From contig CACYLY010000020.1 of the NCBI GenBank assembly GCA_902775355.1, positions 1 to 64,000 on the forward strand: DNA of 64,000 nucleotides. Direction: 5' to 3'. A model generated the notes under the pieces. The model was not told where the DNA came from. It ran no database searches and saw only the letters and a list, made by a program, of their open reading frames with translations. Both the position numbers and the translations under genes were made by a program. Of this stretch, positions 26,171 to 34,362 are shown piece after piece (position 1 is the stretch's first letter; each line of letters starts with the position of its first letter). The stretch is from Oscillospiraceae bacterium. GTDB lineage: Bacteria > Bacillota > Clostridia > Oscillospirales > Oscillospiraceae.

Positions 26171-26200
26171 TTGACAATTTACCGTATTGCATAGTATAAT
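26171..26200 (+). promoter_or_regulatory. Strong promoter facing a terminator
   Basis: A perfect TTGACA at 26171-26176 and perfect TATAAT at 26195-26200 are 18 bases apart on the plus strand. The only thing directly downstream is a terminator hairpin beginning 15 bases later, so the product would be about 40-45 nt. Confidence 0.7.
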
Positions 26201-26214
26201 GGTCATGTTGGGGC

Positions 26215-26250
26215 CAAAAACCGACCGCCTTTAGGGCGGTCGGTTTTTCA
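26215..26250. terminator. Bidirectional intrinsic terminator
   Basis: AAAAACCGACCGCC pairs with GGGCGGTCGGTTTTT around a TTTA loop (26216-26248). It may end both the short plus transcript and read-through from mutY. Confidence 0.85.
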
Positions 26251-26255
26251 TATAG

Positions 26256-26399
26256 TGAACAGATAACAGATAACAGTGAACAGTGAACAGATGCGGTATC
26301 CCCTTCGGGGATGGATCGGATCCCTCCGCGGATCATGTGCCCTCTATTCACTCTGCACGCTTTCCTCTTCTCTGTTCACTGTTCACTGTTCACTTATCA
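26256..26399. repeat. Inverted arrays of the heptamer TGAACAG
   Basis: Five tandem units of [TA][GT]AACAG occupy 26256-26290. The complement CTGTTCA occurs three times at 26372-26392, with a diverged fourth copy up to 26399. The right array runs into the 3' end of mutY and supplies its last codons and stop. Between the arrays lies the TATCCCCTTCGGGGATGG hairpin also seen at 13374. Confidence 0.8.
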
Positions 26400-27426
26400 C
26401 TTTCATGTAGGCCTTCAGCGCGGTGGGGACGGAGTAGCGGGCGCGGATCTCCTCCGCCGTCTCCCAGACAAGGCCGGGCAGCTCCGCCGGCAGCTCGATC
26501 CGCCAGCCCTGCATGTGCCACTCCACGTGGGTGAAGACGTGCTTCGCCCCGCCGCAGGGGGCGACGGTCATTGCCTCGGGAAAGCGGGCACGCAGCTCCT
26601 CCTCGCCGAGAAGGCCCGGCTCGTTGGGAAACTCCCACAGTCCCGCCAGCAGGCCTTTCTTCTCCCGCTGCCGGATGGCCCAGCGTTCCCCGCAGCGCAG
26701 CAGCAGCACGCTGCGCTCCTCGATCCGCCGGGGGCGGGGCGGGGACTTTACCGGATAGCGCTCCGCCGTGCCGTGCTGACCGGCCCTGCAGAGCTGCCGC
26801 AGGGGGCAGAGCGCGCACTTCGGCGCTCCGTTGGGGACGCAGACCGTCTCGCCCAGCTCCATGAGCCCCTCGGTGCAGAGGGCGGCGTCTTCCCCGTCCG
26901 GGTAGTGCTCCCGCAGCAGCCGGGTCATGGCCTTTTTCGTGCCGGCGGCCAGCACGTCCTCCTCGCTTTCCAGCAGGCGGGAGAGGACCCGCAGCACGTT
27001 CCCGTCCACCGCGGGCTCGGGCTGCCCGCAGGCGATGGAGGCGATGGCCCCGGCGGTATAGTCCCCGATGCCGGGGAGGCTGCGCAGCTCTTCCGCGGTG
27101 CGGGGCAGCTCGCCGCCGAAGTCCCGCATCACGACCTGGGCCGCTTTTTTCAGGTTTCGGGCCCGGCTGTAGTAGCCCAGACCCTCCCAAAGCTTCAGGA
27201 GCCGGTCCTCCTCCACCGCGGCCAGGGCCGCCACGTCCGGCAGCGCGGCCAGGAAGCGGGTATAATAGGGGATCACGGCCTCGATCCGGGTCTGCTGGAG
27301 CATGATCTCCGAGATCCAGATCCGGTAGGGCGTGGGCTCCTCCCGCCAGGGCAGGACCCGGCGGCTGCGGGCGTACCAGTCCCCGATCCGGGGGAGGGCT
27401 TCTTGCAGGATTGCGGCGTCTGTCAT
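26383..27426 (-). CDS. mutY: A/G-specific adenine glycosylase
   Basis: A 347-residue base-excision repair enzyme that removes adenine mispaired with 8-oxoguanine. The catalytic-region motif EIMLQQTR, the helix-hairpin-helix LPGIGDYTAGAIAS and the [4Fe-4S] cluster C-x7-C-x2-C-x5-C (CVPNGAPKCALCPLRQLC) are present, followed by a NUDIX-like C-terminal domain. The ATG at 27426 follows GAGGTG on the minus strand. The last residues (ISEQ and stop) coincide with the heptamer repeat. The multi-hairpin element lies directly upstream and could be its leader. Confidence 0.95.
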   Translation of the reverse strand: MTDAAILQEALPRIGDWYARSRRVLPWREEPTPYRIWISEIMLQQTRIEAVIPYYTRFLAALPDVAALAAVEEDRLLKLWEGLGYYSRARNLKKAAQVVMRDFGGELPRTAEELRSLPGIGDYTAGAIASIACGQPEPAVDGNVLRVLSRLLESEEDVLAAGTKKAMTRLLREHYPDGEDAALCTEGLMELGETVCVPNGAPKCALCPLRQLCRAGQHGTAERYPVKSPPRPRRIEERSVLLLRCGERWAIRQREKKGLLAGLWEFPNEPGLLGEEELRARFPEAMTVAPCGGAKHVFTHVEWHMQGWRIELPAELPGLVWETAEEIRARYSVPTALKAYMKVISEQ

Positions 27427-27457
27427 GGCACACCTCGATCGTTTACTGCCCCCGATC

Positions 27458-27673
27458 ATAATGATCATCGGATGGCGAAATCAATCGGAGATTCGATTGA
27501 TTTCGCTGCCAAACAACAAGTTTGGCAGCGAATGATTCGTTGAATCATTCGCCCGATGCTCATTGCAAGGATGATCGGGCAAAAGAGCAATGCTCTTTTG
27601 CTGTGCAGCTTTGTTTATACAAAGCTGCGCGGTGCAAGGCTTTCGGGCCTTGCACCATCCGATCATCATTATA
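27458..27673 (-). other. Seven-hairpin structured element closed by an 18-bp inverted repeat
   Basis: The ends 27458-27475 and 27655-27672 are inverted repeats differing at one base pair. Inside are consecutive hairpins with arms 27475-27487/27494-27506, 27506-27514/27520-27528, 27528-27538/27542-27552, 27551-27557/27574-27580, 27580-27589/27591-27600, 27605-27613/27620-27628 and 27631-27640/27647-27656. Most are perfect and almost no unpaired sequence remains between them. A minus-strand promoter overlaps the right end, so the element is probably transcribed as a closed multi-branched RNA or as the mutY leader. A transposable palindromic element is the alternative. Confidence 0.7.
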
Positions 27674-27696
27674 GCACAGGCGGGGGATTTGCGCAA
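27668..27696 (-). promoter_or_regulatory. Promoter reading into the seven-hairpin element and mutY
   Basis: On the minus strand TTGCGC (plus 27691-27696), 17 bases and a perfect TATAAT (plus 27668-27673), with TGC just before it as an extended -10. Transcription would begin near 27661, at the closing stem. Confidence 0.65.
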
Positions 27697-27834
27697 GCCG
27701 CCGCAGGGGAGAGAAAAAGTTATATTCTTGGGGAGAAAAATTTTTAAATGTCGCCCGGCAGGCGACCTTTTAGATTAAAAATGTCCTATATTGTGATTGT
27801 AAGCAAAAAAACTATAAACAAGGAGGACACGAAA

Positions 27835-28557
27835 ATGAAAACGAATTTCAGAGACATGCTGCGCAGAAGCGAGGATCGCGCCGGCCTGAGCGGCGGCGGG
27901 GAGGAGAAGGCGGACCTGACGGAGCTGGTCTTCGTGCTGGACCGCAGCGGCTCCATGTCCGGCCTGGAGGAGGACACCATCGGCGGATTCAACTCCCTGG
28001 TGGAGAAGCAGAAGAAGGAGCCGGGCAAGTGCCTGGTGACCACGGTGCTCTTCGACTCCCGGGTGCAGACCATCCACGACCGGGTGGAGCTGCAGGACCT
28101 GAAGCCCATGACCGACCGGGACTATCGGGTGGGCGGTTGCACCGCGCTGCTGGACGCGCTGGGCGGCACCATCCGCCACATCGCGAATATCCACCGCTAC
28201 GCCAGAAAGGAAGACGTGCCCAAGCGCACCACCTTCGTCATCATGACCGACGGCCTGGAGAATGCCAGCCGCAGCTTTGGCAGCGAGGAGGTCAAGAGCA
28301 TGATCCGCCACGAGCAAGAGAAGTACGGCTGGGAGTTCCTGTTCCTGGCCGCCAACATCGACGCCGTGGAGACCGCCGGACGCATGGGCATCCGGCCGGA
28401 TCGGTCCGTGAACTACAAGGCGGATTCCCGGGGGACCGAGGTGGCTTATGAGGCCGTAAGCCGTGCCGTCTCCTTCCGCCGGCGCAACGCCGCGCCGCTG
28501 GCCGCCAGCTGGAGCGACAGCGTGGACGAGGACTATCGGAACAGATCCCGGGACTGA
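27835..28557 (+). CDS. VWA-domain protein
   Basis: A 240-residue cytosolic von Willebrand factor A protein. The MIDAS metal site is visible as DRSGS (Asp36, Ser38, Ser40), a Thr in GGCTALLDAL and MTDGLENAS. No signal peptide or transmembrane segment is present. The ATG at 27835 follows AAGGAGGA; an in-frame ATG at 27748 has no such site. No AAA+ MoxR-type partner is nearby, so its partner is unknown. Confidence 0.88.
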   Translation: MKTNFRDMLRRSEDRAGLSGGGEEKADLTELVFVLDRSGSMSGLEEDTIGGFNSLVEKQKKEPGKCLVTTVLFDSRVQTIHDRVELQDLKPMTDRDYRVGGCTALLDALGGTIRHIANIHRYARKEDVPKRTTFVIMTDGLENASRSFGSEEVKSMIRHEQEKYGWEFLFLAANIDAVETAGRMGIRPDRSVNYKADSRGTEVAYEAVSRAVSFRRRNAAPLAASWSDSVDEDYRNRSRD

Positions 28558-28598
28558 ACCGGGACGGCGCCCAACAGGGGCAAAGCCGGGAAAGGCTC

Positions 28599-28627
28599 TT
28601 GCGTTCCGCAGCGCGGTCTTGTATAAT
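28599..28627 (+). promoter_or_regulatory. Promoter for the SPOR-domain protein gene
   Basis: TTGCGT at 28599-28604, 17 bases and a perfect TATAAT at 28622-28627, about 40 bases before the start at 28670. Confidence 0.75.
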
Positions 28628-28669
28628 AAAGCTGTCGAAGGAATACAAGATGTGGAAAGGGGAAACGCC

Positions 28670-30403
28670 ATGAGACACATCATGCGGAAAGCACTGGCCC
28701 TGCTGCTGGCAATCCTCTGCCTCGGCTCCCTCTGCGCCGTGGCGGCGGCGGACGATACCCGCTATCCGGCGGATCAGTATTTCGAGGCGGACTCCAGCCT
28801 CACCAAGGGCTTTGCCGTGCAAATCTCCGCCTACGGGGACAAGGCCAGCGCCGTGAAGCGCAGGGATTCCATGCTGGAAAAGGGCTATGACAGCTATATC
28901 TATGTGGTGGACGGCAAATACCGTGTCATGTGCGGCAAGTTCCGTACCACCGAGGCCGCCAAGCACTACCGGGACCATATCTGCAGCCATACCGACCGGG
29001 ACAGCGCCTATCTGACCAACGTGTATCTGCCGGAATGGGCCTATACCGAGTTTGAGAAGATCTATCAGACGGATCCCTTCAACACCCAGGGCCAGCCCTA
29101 TACGGCCTGGGAAAAGCCCACAGGCCCCTATTATGACGGGGACAGCGCCGGCAGCACCCAGACCGTGTACACGGTGCAGATCTCCGCGGGCACCAACTTC
29201 CGCCGCCAGGAGGAGCATCGGGATTCCCTGATGGCCATGGGCTTTGACGCCTTTGTCTACAAGCGCAGCGGCGGCTACAAGACCATGTCCGGCATGTTCA
29301 ACAGCTCCGCCGAGGCCGAGCTGCGCTGCTATGCCATCAAAACCTATACCGCGGAGACCGACGCCTTTGTGACCCAGGTCCCGATCCCGACGAGTTATGT
29401 AAACTACAATACCTGGGAGGACCAGGCCAAATACTATGGCAAGTACCTTGAGATCCTGCCGGATTACAAATGGGCCAGGACCTATCTGGGAACCGACCAG
29501 GCCCTGACCCTCTTGGACGGGGAGAGAAAGAACGACCAGCTGCGGTATTGCTATTTCGTCAGCGATATTGACGGCAACGGCGTGGATGAGCTGATCCTGC
29601 TGGACTGCATGAAGACGGGCCGGGGCGCCTGGGCCATCTTCAGCTGTGACGAGAAGGGCGAGCCCTATCTGGTGGCCTGGGGCTATCCCACCGGGCAGCC
29701 GACGGTCTCCGTCTGCCGGGAGAAGGGCGTGCTGGCCATGCAGGCCCATGTCAACGGCGTCAGCAGCTGCGAGATCTACACGCTCTCCCAGGGCAAGCTC
29801 CTGTCCGCCAAGGTCGCCAGCATGAACGGCACGGAGAACGACAGGGTGGAGCCCGGCCAGGTGGACGCGGCGGCCCATGGCTACTATGTGGAGCTGACGC
29901 CCTATGACGTGGAGGACCTGAGCCGCCTGACCGGCAGCGGCGGTCCGGCTCCGGTGGACCCCACCGTTCCGGGCAGTTCCGTCGCCCCTACGACGCCGGT
30001 CCCCTCTGTGCCGACCGTCACCCCCGCGCCGACCGTTACCCCCGCTCCGGTCGTCACTCCGCCCGCCGGCCAGAGCTACACCAGGGACAGCGTCCTGGCC
30101 GCGGCCCGCGCCGCCGCGCAGAGCGATTCCCATTACAGCACCGTTTCCGAGAAAAACGTGGGGCTGGAGGTCCCGGCGGACAGCGACTTTTTGAAGACGC
30201 CCTTCTCCATGAAGGCCAACGCCAAGGAAAACGGCAAGGCCATCTATATCATGCCCAGACCCCGGCCCGGCAACGGGACCCTGGGGACGGTGAAGCATGA
30301 AGAGGCGGTCACCATCCTGGCGGAGACGGAGTATTACTACTTCTTCGTCACCCGGGACGGCCGCGCCGGCTGGAACGGCAAGAGCTTCTTCTCCGCACCC
30401 TGA
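28670..30403 (+). CDS. Exported protein with SPOR-like repeats and C-terminal SH3-like domain
   Basis: A 577-residue secreted protein. A signal peptide (MRKALALLLAILCLGSLC, ending near AVAAA) is followed by two SPOR-like units, FAVQISAYGDKASAVKRR and YTVQISAGTNFRRQEEHR, which in known proteins bind denuded peptidoglycan. A middle domain has a Ca-type DIDGNGVDEL stretch. A Pro/Thr/Val linker (PTVTPAPTVTPAPVVTPP) leads to a C-terminal SH3-like domain containing VTILAETEYYYFFVTRDGRAG. A decayed copy of this C-terminal region lies at 55812-56139. The ATG at 28670 follows GGAAAGGGG. Confidence 0.8.
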   Translation: MRHIMRKALALLLAILCLGSLCAVAAADDTRYPADQYFEADSSLTKGFAVQISAYGDKASAVKRRDSMLEKGYDSYIYVVDGKYRVMCGKFRTTEAAKHYRDHICSHTDRDSAYLTNVYLPEWAYTEFEKIYQTDPFNTQGQPYTAWEKPTGPYYDGDSAGSTQTVYTVQISAGTNFRRQEEHRDSLMAMGFDAFVYKRSGGYKTMSGMFNSSAEAELRCYAIKTYTAETDAFVTQVPIPTSYVNYNTWEDQAKYYGKYLEILPDYKWARTYLGTDQALTLLDGERKNDQLRYCYFVSDIDGNGVDELILLDCMKTGRGAWAIFSCDEKGEPYLVAWGYPTGQPTVSVCREKGVLAMQAHVNGVSSCEIYTLSQGKLLSAKVASMNGTENDRVEPGQVDAAAHGYYVELTPYDVEDLSRLTGSGGPAPVDPTVPGSSVAPTTPVPSVPTVTPAPTVTPAPVVTPPAGQSYTRDSVLAAARAAAQSDSHYSTVSEKNVGLEVPADSDFLKTPFSMKANAKENGKAIYIMPRPRPGNGTLGTVKHEEAVTILAETEYYYFFVTRDGRAGWNGKSFFSAP

Positions 30404-30420
30404 ACAGAGAAAACGAACAC

Positions 30421-30625
30421 TGCGCCGCCGGAGTTTGCCCGGCGGCGAAAGGTGTAGACAAACCCAAAAGACTGTCATCTTGAGCGGAGGCGAAGCCGGA
30501 GTCGAAAGATCTAAAGTCTTGAAAACACGGGCTTTTTAGATCCTTCGACTTCGCTGCGCTTCGCTCAGGATAAACCGACTTTGTCTACAGTCTGCGCCGC
30601 CGGGCTTTGCCCGGCGGCGTTTTTT
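30421..30625. repeat. Inverted-repeat element between duplicated terminator hairpins
   Basis: TGTAGACAAA at 30453-30462 and TTTGTCTACA at 30580-30589 bound about 137 bases whose arms also pair (GAGTCGAAAGATCTAAA near 30500 with TTTAGATCCTTCGACTTC near 30537). On each side lies a copy of TGCGCCGCCGG...GCCCGGCGGCG (30421-30447 and 30592-30619). The right copy is followed by TTTTTTCTT and works as a terminator. The pattern suggests insertion of a small palindromic element. No transposase is present. Confidence 0.65.
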
Positions 30626-30665
30626 CTTAAGAGTCTTAAGCTTTCTTAAAGATGACCCGCTTCCC

Positions 30666-30694
30666 TTGTTTTCGGGTCCGAAATCGGCTATAAT
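30666..30694 (+). promoter_or_regulatory. Promoter for the wall-anchored protein gene
   Basis: TTGTTT at 30666-30671, 17 bases and a perfect TATAAT at 30689-30694. Confidence 0.75.
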
Positions 30695-30700
30695 GCAGGC

Positions 30701-30723
30701 GTGATACGGGGAAGGCGTATCAC
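30701..30723 (+). promoter_or_regulatory. 5'-leader hairpin
   Basis: GTGATACG at 30701-30708 pairs with CGTATCAC at 30716-30723, at the start of the predicted mRNA and followed by CTTTTCATT. It could be an mRNA-stabilising hairpin or an operator. Confidence 0.45.
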
Positions 30724-30764
30724 CTTTTCATTATTGTGAAACCAAATAAGGAGGTTTTTTAAGT

Positions 30765-32021
30765 ATGAGACATGGGAAGAGAGTCCTGGCCCTGCTGCTG
30801 ATGCTGGCGCTGCTGGCGTCTCTGGGCGCCACCGCCCTGGCTGACGACGGCGAGGACGCGGTGATCGTGGTGGAGGAGGTCGTGATCGAGGGCGAGACCG
30901 AGAACGAGACCAAGGGCGAGCCCGAGACGGAGGAAAAGCTCACCGTCAAGTGTGTGGACGCCGAGGGCAAGACCATCCGGGACAAGAAAGAGGATTACCT
31001 GGACCTGAGCAAGGATCTGGTGGTGGACGAGAAATATACCCGCCCGGAGATCGAGAACTATACTTATCAGAAAATGAAAGTCGGCGAGGACGAGATCGAG
31101 AAGCTCACCGTGACCCACAAGGACGGCAAAGCGGTGATCACCGTCACCATCGGCGAGGGCGAGGAGGCCAAGGAGAAGACCCTGACCGGCAGCGAGACCC
31201 TGCTCTTCATCTATACCAAGAACGAGACGTCCCACGAGCACAGCTGGGACGACGGCAAGGTCACCAAGGAGCCCACCTGCACCGAAAAGGGCGAGAAGAC
31301 TTACAGCTGCTCGGGCTGTGACGCCACCCAGACCGAGGAGATCCCCGCCCTGGGCCACGACTGGGCTGATCCTACCTACACCTGGAGCGAGGACAACAGC
31401 ACCTGCACCGCCAGCCGGGTCTGCAAACGGGACAGTTCCCACAAGGAGACCGAAAGCGTCAAGCCCACCGAGCTGGAGACCAAGGCGCCCACCTGCACCG
31501 AAAAAGGCGAGAAGACCCTGACGGCCAGCTTTGAAAACAGCGCCTTTGCCGCCCAGACCAAGATCGTGGAGATTCCCGCCCTGGGCCACGACTTCGCCCA
31601 CGGCCGCTGCAAGCGCTGCAACGAGAAGGACCCCAATTTCAAGCCCAAGCTCACCGACGGCACCAAAGGCCACGCCAGCTGGGGTACCGACTACAAGCTC
31701 ACTTCCGACGCGTCCCCCAAGGACTTCCAGAAGCTGATGATCGACGGCCAGGAGCTCTCCTCCTCGGACTACAAGGTCTCCGAGAAGGACGGCAACACCG
31801 TCATCACCATCAAGGGCTCGGCCATCAAGAACCTGAAGGTGGGCGACCACAAGGTCACGGCGGTCTTTGAGACCGGCACGGCCGAGCGGAAGTTCAATGT
31901 CAGCGACAAGCCCAAGACCGGCGACGAGAGCATGGCCCTGTGGACCGGCCTGCTGCTCTTCTCCGCCCTGGGCAGCACCGCCGCCATCGTCACCCTGCGG
32001 AAAAAGTACAGCGCCGAATAA
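30765..32021 (+). CDS. Sortase-anchored surface protein
   Basis: A 418-residue exported protein. It has a signal peptide (KRVLALLLMLALLASLGATALA), an acidic N-terminal stretch and a repeated Cys-containing unit (CTEKGEKTYSCSGCDATQTEE, ending IPALGHDW; then a second copy ending IPALGHDFAHGRC). The C-terminus has a PKTGD sorting motif (383-387), a hydrophobic segment and a positive tail (LRKKYSAE). PKTGD is a common Clostridia variant of LPXTG, so covalent wall attachment is inferred. The IPALGH repeats recur in many Clostridia surface proteins. Confidence 0.88.
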   Translation: MRHGKRVLALLLMLALLASLGATALADDGEDAVIVVEEVVIEGETENETKGEPETEEKLTVKCVDAEGKTIRDKKEDYLDLSKDLVVDEKYTRPEIENYTYQKMKVGEDEIEKLTVTHKDGKAVITVTIGEGEEAKEKTLTGSETLLFIYTKNETSHEHSWDDGKVTKEPTCTEKGEKTYSCSGCDATQTEEIPALGHDWADPTYTWSEDNSTCTASRVCKRDSSHKETESVKPTELETKAPTCTEKGEKTLTASFENSAFAAQTKIVEIPALGHDFAHGRCKRCNEKDPNFKPKLTDGTKGHASWGTDYKLTSDASPKDFQKLMIDGQELSSSDYKVSEKDGNTVITIKGSAIKNLKVGDHKVTAVFETGTAERKFNVSDKPKTGDESMALWTGLLLFSALGSTAAIVTLRKKYSAE

Positions 32022-32038
32022 TTTTGAGTTTTGAGAAG

Positions 32039-32076
32039 ACACATCCCCGCCCGATTCGGGCGGGGATGTGTTTCGT
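32039..32076 (+). terminator. Intrinsic terminator after the wall-anchored protein gene
   Basis: ACACATCCCCGCCCGA pairs with a matching TCGGGCGGGGATGTGT arm and is followed by TTCGTATAA. Confidence 0.85.
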
Positions 32077-32079
32077 ATA

Positions 32080-32462
32080 AGACGGGCACAGGACGGGCGT
32101 TTGCGTGTGACCGCGAGGAATACGGATTGCCACACCAGCGTGCGCGCTGGTTCGCAATGACAAAGGGAGAGCGTGGGCGCAGATCGGCGGGAGGGGCAAG
32201 CCCCTCCCCTACGCCGCGGGACAGCGGGCCGCCGAGGAGCCCATGGACGGGTCCCTACGGTAAGGACGGAGCGTTGGCGCGGGACGACGCCGAGCAATGC
32301 TCGGCGCTACGGGTGCGCCGCGGTCCGGACCACTGACCACTAACCACTAATTTTTCTACGAACTACGAACTACGAACTACGAACTCGCTACTAACGATAT
32401 CCCCCAGTCACGGCGCTTGCGGCTGACGCGCCGCGACAGCCCCCTTCAGGCAAGGGGGCCAT
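32080..32462. repeat. Intergenic palindromic repeat island C with heptamer arrays
   Basis: About 380 bases without a supported gene. It contains the GGGGCAAGCCCC hairpin (near 32192), a GCCGAGCAATGCTCGGC palindrome (near 32289), three 7-bp units of ACCACT[GA] at 32329-32349, four exact CTACGAA heptamers at 32356-32383 and the GTCACGGCGCTTGCGGCTGACGCGCCG cassette in parts near 32407. The M3 peptidase gene stop follows on the minus strand. Confidence 0.75.
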
Positions 32463-32467
32463 AAAAC

Positions 32468-34153
32468 CTACACCCGGATGCTCTCCAGCAGGGCCTCCAC
32501 ATTCTTGGCCAGGTCGGCCAGGGCGCCGGGCTGGAAGGGAGAGGGGAAGCCGGCCTCTTCGAGAAGATCCGTCCAGACCTTCTCGCCGCCCTGCTTCGAC
32601 AGGCGCAGGTAGCGGGCGAAGGCGTCGTCATAGTCCTTCCGGCTGGCAAGCAGGAACTGGAAGGCCGCCGTCTGGGCCAGGCAGTAGTCGATGTAATAGA
32701 AGGGGCTCTCGTAGATGTGCATCTGGTACTGCCAGCGGGTGCCCTTCTCCAGATAGGGCATGCCCTCGAAGGAGATGTGGGGGCGGAACTGCTTTTCCAG
32801 CTTCAGCCACTCGGCGTCCCGCTCGTCCGGCGTCAGCTCCGGATGCTCGTAGACGATGTGCTGGAAGGCGTCCACCATGGTGCCGTAGGGGATGAAGGAA
32901 AAGCTCTCCAGGGCGTGCATGAACTTGTAGCGCTCGGCGTCGGCGCCGAAGAAGTCCTTCATGTAGGGCCAGGCGAAGAACTCCATGCTCATGGAGTGGG
33001 TTTCCGCCGTCTCCATGCCGCCGCACTGCAGCTCCAGGGCGAAGCGGTTGTCCGCGATCAGGTAGGCGTTCAGAGCGTGGCCGGCCTCGTGGGTCACCAC
33101 GTCCACATCCCCGGCGGTGCCGTTGAAGTTGGCGAGGATGAAGGGCTGTTTGTACTTGTGGAATTCCGTGCAGTAGCCGCCGCCCCACTTGTTCTTGCGG
33201 GCGTCCACGTCGAAGGCCTCGTTTTCCAGCATCAGGTCGATGAAGGCCCCGGTCTCCTCGCCCATGGCGTGGTACATCTTCTTGGCGGCGGCGAAGATCT
33301 CCTCCTTGCCGAAGGGCTTGGGGTCGCCGCCGGGCATGATGACCCCGTCGTCATAGAACATGTATTGGTCGATGCCCAGGCGCTTGGCGTTCTCGGTGCG
33401 CAGGCGCGCCACCACGGGCACGATGTCCTTCAGCACGTTAGCCCGGAAGTTTGCCACCTTCTCCTGGTCGTAGCAGAGCCTGCCCATCCGGTGATAGCCC
33501 AGCTCGACAAAGTTCTTGTAGCCCATTTTTTTCGCCATCCGGTCGCGGATATGGACCAGCCGATCGAAAATGTCGTCCAGCTGGGCCTTATGCGCCTCCA
33601 GGCCCCGGCCCAGGACCTCGTAGCACTCCCGGCGCACGTTCCGGTCCGGATCCTTGGCGAACTTCATCAGCATGGCCCGGGGCAGCTTCTCCCCGTGCCA
33701 CTCGAACTCCATGCCGCTCATCAGGTCGGAATACTCCCGGGTGACCTTGTTTTCCTCCACCATGTCCTTGATGATCTCGGCGGACATGCTCTTGCGCTGG
33801 ACCTCCATGGATTGGAACAGCACCGGGCTCAGGGCCTGCTCCAGCTCCTGGCGGAAGGGAGAATCCAACAGGGCGGAGGCGTACTCCAGGCTGCAGTTCT
33901 CGACCACGGGGCCGATCTCGTCATAGTACTCGTTTTCCGCCACGTAGAAGGGATCCACGGTGTTGATGGTGTAGCGCATGCTGGCGAGAGAGCTGTTGGT
34001 GAGATATTCCGCCAAGACTTTCAGGTAGTCCTCCCGGGCGGCCAGGATCTCCTCCGGGCTTTTCGCGTTTTTGATGCGGGCGATCACGTCGTCCATCACG
34101 GCCTTGATCTCCTCCAGCGTTACCCGGCGATAGGGCAGTTCGGATACTTTCAT
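32468..34153 (-). CDS. M3-family oligoendopeptidase (PepF/thimet type)
   Basis: A 561-residue cytosolic zinc metallopeptidase that cleaves short peptides. The zinc motif HEAGH is at 355-359, with the downstream Glu in METAETHSMSMEFFAWP as third ligand region. Other family features include the IPYGTMVDAFQHIVYEHPEL segment and the ESPFYYIDYCLAQ region near the C-terminus. The length is normal for the M3 oligoendopeptidase group. The ATG at 34153 is chosen because the family N-terminus begins just after it. Confidence 0.93.
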   Translation of the reverse strand: MKVSELPYRRVTLEEIKAVMDDVIARIKNAKSPEEILAAREDYLKVLAEYLTNSSLASMRYTINTVDPFYVAENEYYDEIGPVVENCSLEYASALLDSPFRQELEQALSPVLFQSMEVQRKSMSAEIIKDMVEENKVTREYSDLMSGMEFEWHGEKLPRAMLMKFAKDPDRNVRRECYEVLGRGLEAHKAQLDDIFDRLVHIRDRMAKKMGYKNFVELGYHRMGRLCYDQEKVANFRANVLKDIVPVVARLRTENAKRLGIDQYMFYDDGVIMPGGDPKPFGKEEIFAAAKKMYHAMGEETGAFIDLMLENEAFDVDARKNKWGGGYCTEFHKYKQPFILANFNGTAGDVDVVTHEAGHALNAYLIADNRFALELQCGGMETAETHSMSMEFFAWPYMKDFFGADAERYKFMHALESFSFIPYGTMVDAFQHIVYEHPELTPDERDAEWLKLEKQFRPHISFEGMPYLEKGTRWQYQMHIYESPFYYIDYCLAQTAAFQFLLASRKDYDDAFARYLRLSKQGGEKVWTDLLEEAGFPSPFQPGALADLAKNVEALLESIRV

Positions 34154-34302
34154 GGCAATGCACGTCCTTTCCTTCGTTCTTTTTGCGGATGCTTCGCTGC
34201 TCCCAATATACACCGGACGGCCCCTCTTTGCAATCCCGGATCGACGGGGGCCGACAGGCCCCGTCCTTTTTCAAGAAAAAAAGTAAACTTTTTGAAATCC
34301 TC

Positions 34303-34331
34303 TGTTCAGCACCGGGAATCTGTGCTATACT
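34303..34331 (+). promoter_or_regulatory. Probable extended -10 promoter for the M18 peptidase gene
   Basis: TATACT at 34326-34331 is preceded by TGC (extended -10). The -35 region TGTTCA at 34303-34308 is a poor match. Confidence 0.45.
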
Positions 34332-34362
34332 GTAATCAACTATATGGTTTGGGAGGCACAGC

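Noticed and set aside
27458..27673. Insertion sequence or integron attC array
   Set aside because: No transposase or integrase frame is inside or beside it, and the hairpins differ from each other and lack attC core sites.
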